A DNA stretch of 64,000 nucleotides. Origin: Benincasa hispida (lineage: Eukaryota > Streptophyta > Magnoliopsida > Cucurbitales > Cucurbitaceae). Positions 35,722-47,395 of the stretch are shown here, piece by piece. A model generated the notes under the pieces. The model did not search any database and had not been told where the DNA came from. It worked only from the letters and a program-made list of their open reading frames with translations. The stretch is from contig NC_052355.1 of the NCBI RefSeq assembly GCF_009727055.1, positions 2,429,526 to 2,493,525 of the forward strand. The letters run 5' to 3'. Each line of letters begins with the position of its first letter. Within the stretch, counting starts at the first letter, position 1. Both the position numbers and the translations under genes were made by a program.

Positions 35722-36725
35722 ATTATTATTTTTTTGAGTAGGTAATATTATTATACAACAATAGGAGGATCTCACAGCTCGGGATCAAGGTACCATAGCA
35801 ACAAAGGAACAACAAAGATTGAGCTCTTAATCGAACAAGAGATCAAAAGCCATAGGAAAAGAAAACTGAATGACCGTCTAGAGAAACAGTCACGAAACAA
35901 AGCAAACTCTACAAATCGAGGGCAACACCCAAAAAAACAAAAGGCCGAACACAATAAGGAAGAAATAACATTAATGAAAACTAGAGAAGACCAAGATCAA
36001 CCTGCCAGGAAACAACACGAGCACCAACCATAGAGACAATAAGATGGAATAAAGCAGACACTGTCCTTGGACGACCTCCATGCAGCCGATGATTCCTCTC
36101 TTGCCAGATATAATAAATAGAAGCACACCAGAAGACTTGAAACAATTTACTTCATACCCCTTTACCCGTTCCCACTCGACAAACCCAACTTAGCTCGACA
36201 TCCCACCCAGCCACCTGATGAGACAACCCCAATAGACGCAACACATTCGACCATACTTCTCTCCCAAACTCACACTCAAAGAATAAATAATCCCCAGACT
36301 CCCAACCCCCCACACACAAGAGACACACATAATTAGACGAAACATTCCACCTCCTAACCCAATCTCGAGTACCCAACCTATCCCGCATAGCTAGCCAGAC
36401 ACAAAAAGAGTGCCGAGGAATACCACTCCCAGACCACAGAAGCTGCACCCAAGACACCCTAGGACAACAGTGACGCAAACTCTCCCACACACTCGCAATA
36501 GAAAATCAACCATTAGCACTCGGTACCCACACCCAATAATCCTCACCACTCACCCTAGGCTCCACTGTCTGAATCAAACCCCAAATCTCACGCAACTCAC
36601 GCGAAACAGAAGGTCACCTTTAAGCCCCCTCTCCATCCAGAAAATTTGATAACTGCGCCTCCCTACTACTCGCCGCATCAAACACCACCCTAGGACCATA
36701 TATCTCCAAAATCACACCTCCAATT
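35722..36725 (-). mobile_element. 5'-truncated LINE (non-LTR retrotransposon) 3' end
   Basis: On the minus strand an ORF at 36152-36490 encodes the zinc-binding region after the reverse transcriptase of plant LINEs (zf-RVT): 'LLWSGSGIPRHSFCVWLAM', 'DRLGTRDWVRRW', 'CLLCVGGWESGDYLFFEC'. Upstream pieces with stops reach about 36720 ('VFDAASSREAQLSNFL'), so the reverse transcriptase domain itself is missing. The minus-strand 3' end runs into an A-rich tail and (AAT)n at 35715-35740, the usual LINE end. Downstream of the zf-RVT the frame is broken. Confidence 0.8.
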
Positions 36726-37990
36726 TTAGTCATGCACTTTAGTTATAGTACTTTAGGTTTCATTTAATTTGTTTCGGTACTTTTAAATGATCCAATTTTA
36801 GTCATGTACTTTTAATCAATCTTAACAATAATTAATGAAATTAGTTAATTGTTGATATTTTGAGAGGACAAAAAAGTCTATTAGCATTCCTTTTATAAAT
36901 TTCAAAATACTCAAGGGTTTTTTTTTGGTATGAAAATTATTATTATTATTATTATTTAACTCATTTCGACAAAAAAATTAAATTTAAAATTTATCAAAAA
37001 TATAAAGATTAAATTTAAGATTTACTAAAGTAACTAGAATTCGAGAAGATTTCATATTTATTTAAAAATGTTATTTGAACTAAAGTTTTAAATTCCACCG
37101 TTGATGGATATTTTTGAAAATAAGTTGACAAAATAATTTCACCTTTCCAATTAAGTTAATTCTACTAATAATATTGGGATCATACTGATGATATTTTGTT
37201 TACGCTTTGTTTTCATGTTTTTATATTTTGTCTAATATTTTACGATAGATAGGAAATATCAATTCATTTTTTTTTTTTATGTCAAATCTATGGATAAATA
37301 GAAACATTTTCTTGTTTTTATATTTTGTTTAATATTTTACGATATATAGGAAATGTCAATTCATCTTTTTTTAAATCAAATTTATGGATAAATAGAAACA
37401 TCATCATATCGATAAAATTTAATATTTTAGAATTTTGGTTGTATTTAGTATTTTACTTGAAAATACTAAAAGAATTATTAGATTGGAATTTTTTACCCTC
37501 ATAATAAAGAAAATTGCAACGGGAACCAAAAAAGTATTAACAAATCTTGCAATGTTTTCTAGGTTTTCAAATATAGCAAAAAAAAAATTTATATATATGA
37601 ACTCCATTTTTTACCATTTCAATTTAAGCTCTTATATAACTAATTGTGTTATGCTGGATGTTTGCTAATCGAGCTAATTCAATACCAAGGAAATATTTCA
37701 AAACACCAAGATCTTTTAGTTTAAATCTCTCAGACTTTTCAATTTATCAATTTATTCAAGATCTGTTTGAGTAATTATAATGTAATTGACATAAACTAGA
37801 AGAGTTTAGAAATTGTTTCCATATACTCGAGCAAATAAGGGTCTGCATTCGATTGATGAAAACTAATGGAGATTAATATGTTAAAACCCTAATGCCACAT
37901 TATAGTTAATAGTAAAAAGACAAAAATACTCATACTTAAAATGCCATAAAAAGGATAAAATTGAAAAAATAATAAAATCACATAAAAATT
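36726..37990. other. Gene-free AT-rich interval
   Basis: No recognisable coding region. It holds the tandem duplication at 37217-37405, an ATT trinucleotide run at about 36938-36956, and dispersed 'ccaattttagtcatg' repeats. Short ORFs here have no family resemblance. Confidence 0.45.
37217..37405. repeat. 97-bp tandem duplication
   Basis: Two adjacent copies (37217-37313 and 37314-about 37405) of a segment starting 'gtttttatattttgt' and including 'tatggataaatagaaaca'. They differ by a few substitutions and by the length of the T-run. Confidence 0.8.
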
Positions 37991-38510
37991 ATTAAATAAA
38001 GCATAAATAATAATTTGATGCCTTGAATGACTTATATACAAGTTTATCGGCATGAACAATCTCCTCCTCATGCCCGTCCATATACACTTCCTCATATAAA
38101 TCTCCGAGCAAAAATGCATTATTTACATGAGGTTGTAGAACTGACCAATTATAAGAAAAAGAAGTATACAAACTGTTACTAATTTGCCATAGGTGAAAAA
38201 GTTTCAATAAAATCGTGTCCTTCTTGTTATGTATATTCTTTGGCTACAAGTATAGCCTTATACTTTTCAATCGATCCATCAACACGATGCTTAATCTTGT
38301 ATATCTACTTGCACCCTATGTCATGCTTGGATAGCGGTAAATGTACTATTTCCCATATGTTATTTTCCTCCATTGGTTTGAGTTCAAGTTTCATAGACTC
38401 TCTCCAATTATCGATGGTGGAGCTTGGTGGTAAAATTGAGGCTCATATTGAGCTGAAACGTCTAAAGAGAAACACAAAAAATCTAAAGAAAGGTTATGAT
38501 ATGTAACAAG
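37990..38510 (-). pseudogene. Old copia reverse transcriptase fragment
   Basis: On the minus strand the sequence reads as the start of a copia RT: 'WRESMKLELKPMEENNIW' followed by 'GCKWIYKIKHRVDGSIEKYKA' and 'QEGHDFIETFSP'. Stops are frequent and the catalytic YVDD part is not seen. It is older and of a different lineage from the long-LTR family. Confidence 0.75.
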
Positions 38511-38601
38511 ATCATGTAGAGGACAACGAGTTGATAATGGTGGCAAAGGGGTTTTATTAATAAGCCCATAGTGGTAATCTTTAAAATAAGATAATGCTGC
38601 T

Positions 38602-38841
38602 TTAGTGCATGTTTGAGAGTAATTTAAAAATGGTTAAAATCACTTTTATCATGTTCAAAATCATTCCAAACACGACTTTAATCACTCAAAACTAATGTAA
38701 TATTTAATTTTACAAATTCGAATAGAATTTTCATATCATCAAAATTGATTTTGAATGATTAAAAGCACGGTTAAGAGTGATTTCGAAAAGAACAAAAGTG
38801 ATTTTTGATTAGTTTAGAATCACTTGTGAACATGCTTTTAG
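38602..38841. mobile_element. MITE-like element (about 240 bp)
   Basis: The left end 'ttagtgcatgtttgagag' and the reverse complement of the right end, 'taaaagcatgttcacaag', form imperfect terminal inverted repeats. The interior carries mirrored 'aaaatcacttttatcatg' and 'aaaagtgatttttgat' stretches, so the whole unit can fold back. There is no ORF. It sits between RT and integrase remains of the old copia element. Confidence 0.6.
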
Positions 38842-38859
38842 TAACGCGATTTGTGTTTC

Positions 38860-39658
38860 AAGGTACAACTGCAGGGGAAAAGGAAGCATTTCGAGAAGTA
38901 GAAAGCTATAGCATTTGCTCAATAACTGCAGATTATGTAGGCAAAGAGGGAATATCAACATTAAATGGTTGAGGCAACTACATTGGGAACAAAGTCTCCT
39001 TGTTGTGAAACAGAAAATTCCTTCCTGGAATATAACATCTCATAGAAATGAAGCTTTTCAATGTAAAACATTCGATATGCTTTCATACATGGAGGATATC
39101 CCACAGAAACAGCTGGAATAGCCCTTCAAGAGAACTTAGAGCGGCCAGTAGATAATGTGAACACAAAACATAAGCATAAAAAATTCTTTAATGAAGAATA
39201 ATCAAGCACCTTTTCATTTAGCAGTTCATAAGGAGTCCTCCACTAAATGATACATGATGGTATGCGATTCATAAGAAATACATTCATTCCAAAAATGTAA
39301 AGGAACTCGAGAATGAAAATACAAGGCTCTTGGTAATATTCAAGATGTGTTGGTTATCAAATAATAGTTATGATGCATTATCTAAACGAAAGATTTTTAA
39401 TTTCTTTCCATGTTGAGTTTCAGCATACTGAAAAAATTGGGGTACAGTGTTCAAAACATCCGGCTTATTTTCAACACAAACACCCAAGTAAATCTACTAT
39501 GTTCATCCACAGTAAGGAAAAATCTATGTCCAATATGTGAGCGTGTAGCAAACGGGTCCCAAATATCAGCATGTAAGAGGTAAAAAAACTAAACTAGAAT
39601 GATTCTGATGTGACACAAAAGACACCTGCTTTTGTTTAGCTAAAGAGCATGTAGTATC
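38860..39658 (-). pseudogene. Old copia integrase fragment
   Basis: On the minus strand just left of the solo LTR the frame reads 'CSLAKQKQVSF', the second half of the integrase zinc finger, then 'IGHRFFLTVDEHSRFTWVF', the start of the catalytic core. Later parts down to about 38870 are only recognisable in pieces with many stops. The first half of the zinc finger is on the other side of the LTR, at 41437-41545. Confidence 0.75.
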
Positions 39659-41436
39659 TGAAAGAGTTAAATAACACGCAGCGGAAGTATCAAGGATCCA
39701 TAAGCATTCAAATTCACTAATTTTGGCAGAAACTAAAGCATGCTTTTCTAAAAAGAGGGTTCTAAGATCATACCTTTGAAGAACTCTCCAAGAACTTGAT
39801 TGTACAGCAACGGTCTTCACCAAAGATCACTGTGAACCACCTCAAGATCTTCTCCACTATCCTCTTGGAGTTTTAGATAGAGTTGTGGGACTCAAGAACA
39901 ACTTGAATGGATGAAGAACAGTGAAGAACTCACAACAACCCAATTGGAAGAACTCTTTCTTCTCACAGAGATCTCTCAAAATTTATGTATTAGCTTTTTT
40001 CAAATCACTCCAAACTTCTTTATTTATTGCAGATGAACATGCAAAGAAGTGAATTGCATGGCTTGCAACTCATGCTTGGAGTATTAATGAAGAGAAGAAG
40101 ATGGGCTTTTTGTGAGCATGAAGAAGGTGATAATGGAAAAACAACATTTTCCATTTTGTACCATGCAAAACCGATTTTCAATTTTCTTTTAAAATCAAAA
40201 TTTGATTTCAAAACCATTTTGATTAATAAAACTGAAAAATGATTTTCTTTAAATTAATTTAAAATTTAATTAATTTAATATCAAATATTAAATTAATTTT
40301 TGCACAATAATCATCTTCATATATTTAAATCATATTTAAATATATATTCTCATGTTCCGTTTAATTTGAACGTTTCAAATTAATTTCTCAAGCTACTCTA
40401 AAGCTTAACCATTTACGAGCTAGTAGGGAGACCTCGCGGACCTACAGATCATGGGCTCCAACGATTCGAGATTAATTGGCTAAACTCATTAGTCCGATCT
40501 AACCTCCATTCGTTAACTAATGGGACACTCCACTATAGCTCATAGTTGAACTTCCCTCACTGTAGATATATTATGTCCACTTAATAACCATAATCAGTAA
40601 GTCGATCCTTCACAGCTTGTTCGTAATCACAACTAGGTCAAAAATACTATTTTACCCCTGTGAATACATCTTGTTCCTTAAGTTCATGCTGACCCTCTAA
40701 TGAACAATTTTGATTCATAATCTCTATGAATCAAATTCTTTCTCTATCATGAGAAGACGAGGCCTCGATTGTTCAAGACCTGGAATCAGTACTTAAGAGA
40801 ACAACCTATCTGCTAACCCTAAATAGGGTGGGAGTGAATTCCATCTTGCAAGGCTATGTCCCCAACTATTCATCCAATCTTATCCTCAAAATGATAAGCT
40901 TATTGAGCAGTGCTATCGGACTACTCTCACCATTTGCAGATCAAAAGATAATCCCGAACAAACAGAAGTTCATAGCTAGCTCAGGATTAAGATCGAGTTA
41001 ACCTAGGTTATATGATAAATGAAATAGTCAGTTTTAACAGTAAACAGTTGTTATAAAGAAAAGTGACTATTTTCGTAGTCTAGTCTATAGGCAAACTCAT
41101 TGCATAGGATGCCCCCACTCACATGTCTCAACATGAACGATTTGTAGATCACATCGTTTGTAACACCGTACAACTTCTTGTAACAACTACAGAGTGGGCC
41201 GCATTCAATAATGTTACTAGGATGGGATACCCAATTTCATCCATATACTTATTAGACCATTTAGGCTATATACTGTCAACTTGATCCTGTTTGTCACTAC
41301 ATAAGGTTACAACATTCAGACTATAGCCAAGGATGCGTTTATTGGATTTTCATAATAAGATGCAAAATCAACAAGTCATTATTATTGATAAATAGAATGT
41401 TTAACACGAACTACGAGTTCTAGGATATTCCCAACA
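39659..41436 (-). mobile_element. Solo copia LTR, minus strand, inside an older integrase
   Basis: The left end is TGAAAGAG at 39659 and the right end 'CCCAACA' at 41430-41436, 1778 bp in all. The flanking 5-mers are GTATC (39654-39658) and ATATC (41437-41441), a target duplication with one change. The host integrase reads through if the LTR is ignored: the HxxLGH side is on the right and the CxxxKQK side on the left. The stretch 'WILDTSAACYLT' that appears on the minus strand near 39700 lies within the LTR and is not a protease. Confidence 0.8.
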
Positions 41437-41545
41437 ATATCTATATTAAAGGATTCGATTAGTAAAACATTCTTTAAAGCAGTAAGATGAGAAATGGAGG
41501 GATGACCCAGCTTTGAATGCCAAACATCAACAGAAACAACATTAA
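41437..41545 (-). pseudogene. Old copia GAG-pre-integrase fragment
   Basis: The minus strand reads 'DVWHSKLGHPSISHLTALKN', the conserved HxxLGH region before integrase. It belongs to the same old element as 38860-39658, from which the solo LTR separates it. Its other side is cut by a plus-strand LTR at 41546. Confidence 0.8.
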
Positions 41546-41760
41546 TGTTGGATTATGGTTTTATCAAAGTAGCAGCAAAAGTGAATAATTGTGGGTTTAG
41601 TTTGTTGGTATAGTTAAGTTGTTACATTTTTGTAGGCTAGAATATATGGGTTATTGAGGTTTTTATGTATCCATTTATGGGTATTCTTCCATATATAAAT
41701 AACCCTTGTATTTTACCTTTTAGATGTACAGAAATACAAAAATATAGTGATATTTTCTAT
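41546..41760 (+). mobile_element. Short copia LTR with TATA box and primer-site-like end
   Basis: Begins TGTTGGATTATGG. It contains 'catatataaataacccttgt' (about 41690-41710), a TATA box near the expected place, and ends just before 'ttgtatcagagac' (41762-41774), which resembles the tRNA-Met primer site. At about 215 bp it is a different, short-LTR copia family from the long-LTR elements around it. Its internal region continues to 42337 and then, beyond a nested LTR, to the gag at 44452. Confidence 0.6.
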
Positions 41761-41819
41761 ATTGTATCAGAGACGAAAGGAAAAATTAGGGCATTGTTGT
41801 AATTCTTCATACAGTACAA

Positions 41820-41920
41820 TATGCTCCCAGTGCCGCTGATCTGCTCCCAGCATTGCTGATATGCTCCCAACGTTGCTGATCTGCTCCCAGCGTCTCTGAC
41901 CTTCTCCCAGTGTCGCTGGC
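41820..41920. repeat. 20-bp minisatellite
   Basis: About five imperfect units of 'ctgatctgctcccagcgt' type, in the leader of the short-LTR element. The following 41930-42330 is C-rich with repeated 'gatccaacgc'-like and 'cctgaccc'-like words. I see no protein of known family in it. Confidence 0.6.
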
Positions 41921-42337
41921 CCGTCTATGCTCCGATCCAGCCTCACCACACCATCGCCTGCTCAGTCTTAGATCCACGTCGCTTATCTACCATGTCGCCA
42001 CCGCTTTAGTTGATATGTGCAGTTCAGAGATCGCGAGAGCCTCACCACGCTGTCGCTTGTTCAGATCCAAACCTAGCGCACCCGCCTGCACCGATTCAGT
42101 GTGTTTGCCTACCCTGACCTAGCGCGGTCGCTTGCCTCAATCTGGCCACCCATCTGACCTGACCCGCTCTACCTACTTTAGATCCAGTGCCTGTCTGCCT
42201 CGACCCGACAAACCTACCTGTCTCGATCCGACGCACCCACGTGACCCGACCCGGTGCACCCGCTTCAGATCCAACGCTTGTCCGATTCAACCTTTTAACC
42301 TAGAAGCCGTTCGTCCTCCCCTCCATTCATTCTTCTT

Positions 42338-44451
42338 TGTAATAGACAAAAAATACATATTTTATCCCATGAGCAGCAGAAATATTGTTCCAAATTTCAA
42401 TCGTATTTGAACATTAACAATTATAATCAAGAAACAGAAACATACGGTCATGCATAAAGTGAAATTACAACATGCTTTACTAAGATTAAGGGAAGAACAA
42501 ACATACCTTTGAAAACTCATCTTCAACACCTTTTATCACGAACGTTCGTTCACAGCAAGACGACAACACACGAACGCTCGTCCACCATGACCGCAACACA
42601 ACACGATCAACAAAGAAATCGAACACCGTGATCTCCAAGATCACGAACACAACGGACTCCACACGAACACCACAAACGACCTCCAAATAACCTCGACAAT
42701 GTCGAATTGAGTATGACACCACCATAATGGCTACCTTGGTATTCTCGGTGTGAGAATCTAGAAGTGTGGGCTCTGTGTGGACTTGGTTAGAGGACGAGAC
42801 TGGAGGAGAATAATCGTGTAAACGATTGAGCAAGTGGGAGATGGCAGATGTCTATCGTATAGACGATGCCCAATTGTTTAACAAAAGCTATACGATCGTT
42901 TAGGAAATGCTATGTGATCATTTAGCTAATCGGCCAGCTGAGTGTCTATCGTATAGAAATACTCAACGATCATATAGTCTATCCAAGCTGTCTTTTAGCA
43001 AATCTAATTTACTTGACAACCTTTTTGTGAGAACTTTTCCGAGAATGAAAATCTCAAATCAACATTACTAAATTTAGGAAAAACATTTTTCCTTTTATTT
43101 CATGGTTACCATGAAACCACCAATAACCTCCCACTCAATTGGTTATTAGAGAAAAAGAGATAATTATCTAATAATTAATATTATTATAAATATATATGAT
43201 AACCAACTTACCATAGTATATTTATAACCTATAGTTTTAATATTTCATCTCATGAAATATATAAACCATAGCTCTTTTTCTATTTCATGGTCCTTAATAT
43301 AAATCTCATTTACATTAATCCTCCACTTGATGTATCTCATACATCATACTGATCATATCATATATAATCGAATTACCTCTTGTCAATTTGAACATTTCAA
43401 ATCAACACCAAGAACTTATCCTCAACTTGAATCCATTAAGCTACCAAGGGGACCTTATGGATCTGTAGCTCGAAGTTCCAACAGTACGTGAATAACTGAC
43501 TAAACTCTTTAGTCACAAGATCCACCATCTGTTAATTGCCAGGCACTCCATTAAAGACCGACAGCTGAACTCTCCTTACTACAGATATATTATGTGTCCA
43601 TCTTAACAAATCAACAGTGTGATAACCCTTCACAGATCGCTCGTAAGTACAACTCGGCCAATAACCGTTATGCCCTTGTAGTTACATCTAACTCCTTAAG
43701 TACCACTGATCCCTCTAATGAACATAAGTCATAGTCCTACTTGACTGAGTTCTCTCTTCCAAAGAGAAGCTGTGGCCACTATGTTCAAGCCCCGAAATCA
43801 GTCTTTAAGGGAGCAATATATCTACTTACCCCTGTTTCGGGGAAGAACTGAATTTCATCTTGTGTAATTGAGTTCCCAGCTCCCGAATTAGACAAGTCCT
43901 CAAAAAGGTAGACATGTTGAGTTGAAAATCTGGACACTCTCACCCATACTAATCAAAGGACCACCCTCAAAGGCAGAAGTTCCCAAAATACTCAGGATTG
44001 AGGTCATGTCACCTATGGTCGTTTAGGTGAGATGTAAGTCTCCAGTATCAACGACGTTATATACAGAGACGAATCATTTCGTGGTCCGATCTTATACAAA
44101 CTCTTTGTATAGGACATCCCTGCTCGCATGTCTCCACATGAATGGTTAGGATCTACCATCTGTAGTAGTTTACAACACTTGCAAACCTCTATAAAGTGGG
44201 CCGTATCTGTAGTATCACCAGGATCAGGAATCCCTCCTTAATCCTTATACTACAGACATATTTAGGTTATCACTTAAGGCATGATCCACTTGTATATCTC
44301 ATATACATGCTTAAGTTTTCAAACAATAACCATGGAGCTTTGTTTATTGGATATGAGTAAATGCCAGATAAAATAACTCTTATTTTATTCATAACAATGT
44401 GTATATTACAAATAACGAGACTCCGAGAGAATTAGGACACCAATCCCAAAA
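42338..44451 (-). mobile_element. Nested copia LTR (long family), minus strand
   Basis: The right end is a mutated family terminus ('CCCAAAA' at 44445-44451, where others have CCCAACA). The left end lies near 42338, where the block aligned with other LTR ends begins ('cccatgagcagcag' at 42366). Its body carries the 'tctatcgtatagacga' words and the 'gagctaccaaggggacc'-type block. It separates the leader of the short-LTR element from its gag. I could not find a clean target duplication. Confidence 0.7.
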
Positions 44452-44682
44452 ACTTGATTGCACCAACTACATTACTTCGGTCTATCAAATGAAGAGTTTC
44501 TTAATTGGTCGCAAGCTGTGGCGAATTGTTACTGGGGATATCGCTCAACCTGTCAAAAGTGCCATTGAAGAAGATAGCAAGTTTGTTGAAAGATTAGAGG
44601 ATTGGGATAGTAAAAATCACCAGATATCATATGGCTGGGTAACACTTCCATCCCAGCCATTCATTCCCAATTTGATGCGTTT
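44452..44682 (+). pseudogene. Copia gag N-terminus fragment (short-LTR element)
   Basis: Reads 'KLDCTNYITSVYQMKSFLIG', 'KLWRIVTGDI' and 'RLEDWDSKNHQI', the typical start of copia gag polyproteins of the UBN2/retrotran-gag type. It is cut at 44683 by the insertion beginning TGTCACACC; the gag frame dissolves there. It belongs with the LTR at 41546. Confidence 0.75.
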
Positions 44683-45164
44683 TGTCACACCCTCTCCCAG
44701 AAACCCTTTCTATCCTAAGAGAAGATGTGAAGACAGCTGATGCCAACCCTCTTATTACACAAATTGTCAAACCTCCTCCCTCTACCTTCACAACAAAAGC
44801 TTAAACACCTTATAGACAATTATAACATTTAATTTCTCAAACAAACAACCAAAGCAGATAAAACAAATGCCAGACTCATACATGTAAACCATAACATGAT
44901 CAACTACAAATTATGTTCCCGTCTCAAAACTAGTCTAGGTCCCTAATATGTACATGAAGGACAACCGTTAACAACCTAAGTTAACTTCACTTCAACCCTT
45001 GAATACTGAGTGGCAGACTCGTAGAACAGCTACCCTCTAGGATGTTGACTGCTACTTGGGAAAAAGAAAACATTGGACAAAGGTAGCTATTAGCCCAAAG
45101 AGTGACTACTTTAAAACATACTTATTGAGCAACGTTAAAACATCAAATTCCTTTAAACATTTGG
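44683..45164. mobile_element. Shorter relative of the 6648-9385 LTR-like insertion
   Basis: Starts TGTCACACCCTCTCCCAG, like TGTCACAACCCGCCCCAG at 6648, and keeps later landmarks ('atcctaagagaag', 'aaccctcttattac', and near 45090 'agcccaaagagtga' matching 'cgcccaatgagtga' at 7057). Most of the larger copy is missing. No ORF. The right boundary is approximate. Confidence 0.5.
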
Positions 45165-45539
45165 AAACTCTTCAAACCGTGCTACAAAGCATCGTTCACC
45201 CCACTTTTTCGCTTACATCTTCTCTCACCGTATGATTTTGGCTCTCGTTTTCTCTCGTTTTTGCTCTCGTACCTAACTCGTCATCTCACATCTTCATCCG
45301 AGCGTTTGGCCACCTTTTTGCCAGTCGTTTTTACACATTTTCCATCATCGTTGATCTTGAAAGGTATGTAATTCTTCTCCTTGAATGCATGTTGATATTC
45401 ATTTTGGATTCTCGCCGATCGTTTAGGGTTCGCGCCTACTATTTGTTAAACGATCTCTCAACTTTTGTTATATGACCGTGTATTCATTCTCAAGAGATTG
45501 CTTAGATAATCCTAGGCGAGAATTTAGTAACTAAAATAT

Positions 45540-46984
45540 TAATTTTCAATTTCTTTTGATTTAATTCAAAATTAATCAATTCCAAAATTCAATTTCTAAA
45601 ATTGAATTGAAACCTGAAAATTAATTTGATTTTAAGTAATTAAACAAATTTAATTAATTAAATAATAATTTAATATCATATATTAAATTAACCAAATACC
45701 TAATTTTAAACATGAATCGTATTCATGTAATAATTATTTAAATCAATATTTGGATATTTTAAACTCTCCAATTACGTTTAGTTTTGATAAATTAAACGTT
45801 AATTATATCAAATATAATTACCCAAACCCTAATTTGAAATTGAACAATTCAAATTCAAATCCTAATTTAAAATTTGAATACTTTAAAATAAATTTCTGAA
45901 ATGAATTTGAATGCTTCAAATTCACTCAATTTACTAATTCAAGATTTACGAGCTAGTAAAGGGGTCTTATGGACCTAAAGATCATGAGCTCCAACGATTT
46001 GAAATTAATTGGCTAAACTCTTTAAACCGAATTAATCAATATTCGTTAACTACCGAGACACATCATTATAGCTCAGTAGTTTCACTCTCCTCACTGTAGA
46101 TATATTTCTGTCTACTTGATTTAACCATAATCAGTAAGTCGATGCTTCACAGGTGTTCGTAATAACGGCCGAGTCAAATGCTATTTTATCCTCGAATTTA
46201 CATCTTGCTCCTAATGTTCAATTGATCCTCTAATGAACATATGGTTTTTGATCCAATCACTAAACCGAGTCCCTCTCGGGCTAATGAAAGGGTGAGGTCC
46301 CTTGTTCAAGACCTAGATTCAGTACTTAAGAGTCGAGTAGGTGTGAATTCCATCTTGTACCTTATGTCCCCAACTATCTACTCGGTCTTACCCTTGAAAT
46401 AGAAGGCTTATTGAGCCGGTGTTGTTGAGTTAATCCTCACCTATGAAAATCTAAGGATAATCCCAAATAAATAGGAGTTCATAGTTAGCTTAGGATTAAG
46501 GTCGAGTTACTTAGGTCATCGATTTGAAACAGTCAGTCTTAAATAGTAAACTATGTTATAAATTAAGAATGACTTATTTCTTGGTTCGATCTTATGCAAA
46601 CTCATTGCATAAGATGCCTCTGTTCCTCATGTCACTACATGAATGAATCAGGATCACTTCATTTGTAGCACTTTACAACAAATTGTAACAACTATAGAGT
46701 CGGCCACATTTGATAGTGTTACCGGAATAAGACACCCAATCTTATTCATATACTATAGACTGTTTTGGCTATTTACTCAAACTTGATCCATCTTTATGTC
46801 GCCACATAAAGTTCAAGTATTCATATAATAGCCATGGATTTTTAGTTTATTGGATTTAGTATTTACAAGTGCAATTTACCTATTCAACAACAATTTTATT
46901 GAATAAACATCAATAACATCTTTATTGATAATAGAATATGTTTTAACATTACAAACTGCAAATTTTAGGACATACAACCCAACA
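45540..46984 (-). mobile_element. Copia LTR (long family), minus strand, left-truncated
   Basis: The right end is 'CCCAACA' at 46978-46984. Family blocks such as 'gagctagtaaaggggtctta' and 'ctcctcactgtagatata' follow in the usual order. The left end is not recognisable; I place it where the presumed leader-exon sequence gives way to AT-rich LTR sequence. It lies within the first intron of the DUF1985-type gene. Confidence 0.65.
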
Positions 46985-47019
46985 CTTTAAACGATCGATT
47001 AGAGACATAAATAATCGTT

Positions 47020-47395
47020 TAGAAAACAATGTGCGACTGTTTAGTGGTGTTTACGTGATCGTTTAGGTATTTGTAATACAATTGTTTAGTTGTTTGTTAT
47101 ACGATCGTTTAGGTATTTGTAATATGATCATTTATTGTTTGTTATGCGATCGCTTAGATATTTGTAATGCGATCATTTAATTATCTGTTACACGATTGTT
47201 TAGGTATTTGTAATGCGATTGTTTAGTTGTTTGTTATGCGATTGTTTAGGTATTTGTAATGTGATCGTTTAGTCGTTTGTTACACGATCGTTTAGTCGTT
47301 TGTTATCCGATCATTTTTTTTTATGTTACATGATTGTTTATTTATTTGTTATACGATCGTTTAGTTTTTATTATGCGATCATTTACTTATTGTGG
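47020..47395. repeat. 22-bp array with ACGATCGTTTAG core
   Basis: About 17 units of 22 bp, alternating between 'gtatttgtaatgcgatcg'-like and 'gttgtttgttatacgatcg'-like versions (a 44-bp higher-order unit). The core ACGATCGT is a perfect palindrome, partly decayed to ACGATTGT or GCGATCAT. It ends 15 bp before the acceptor of the DUF1985-type exon. Confidence 0.75.

Noticed and set aside
36410..36649. Pro/Thr-rich plus-strand ORF
   Set aside because: It is the antisense shadow of the LINE zinc-binding region, which has clear family resemblance on the minus strand.
39680..39730. Protease-like minus-strand motif 'WILDTSAACYLT'
   Set aside because: It lies within the solo LTR, just inside its end, and the real integrase homology begins outside the LTR. 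The resemblance is chance.
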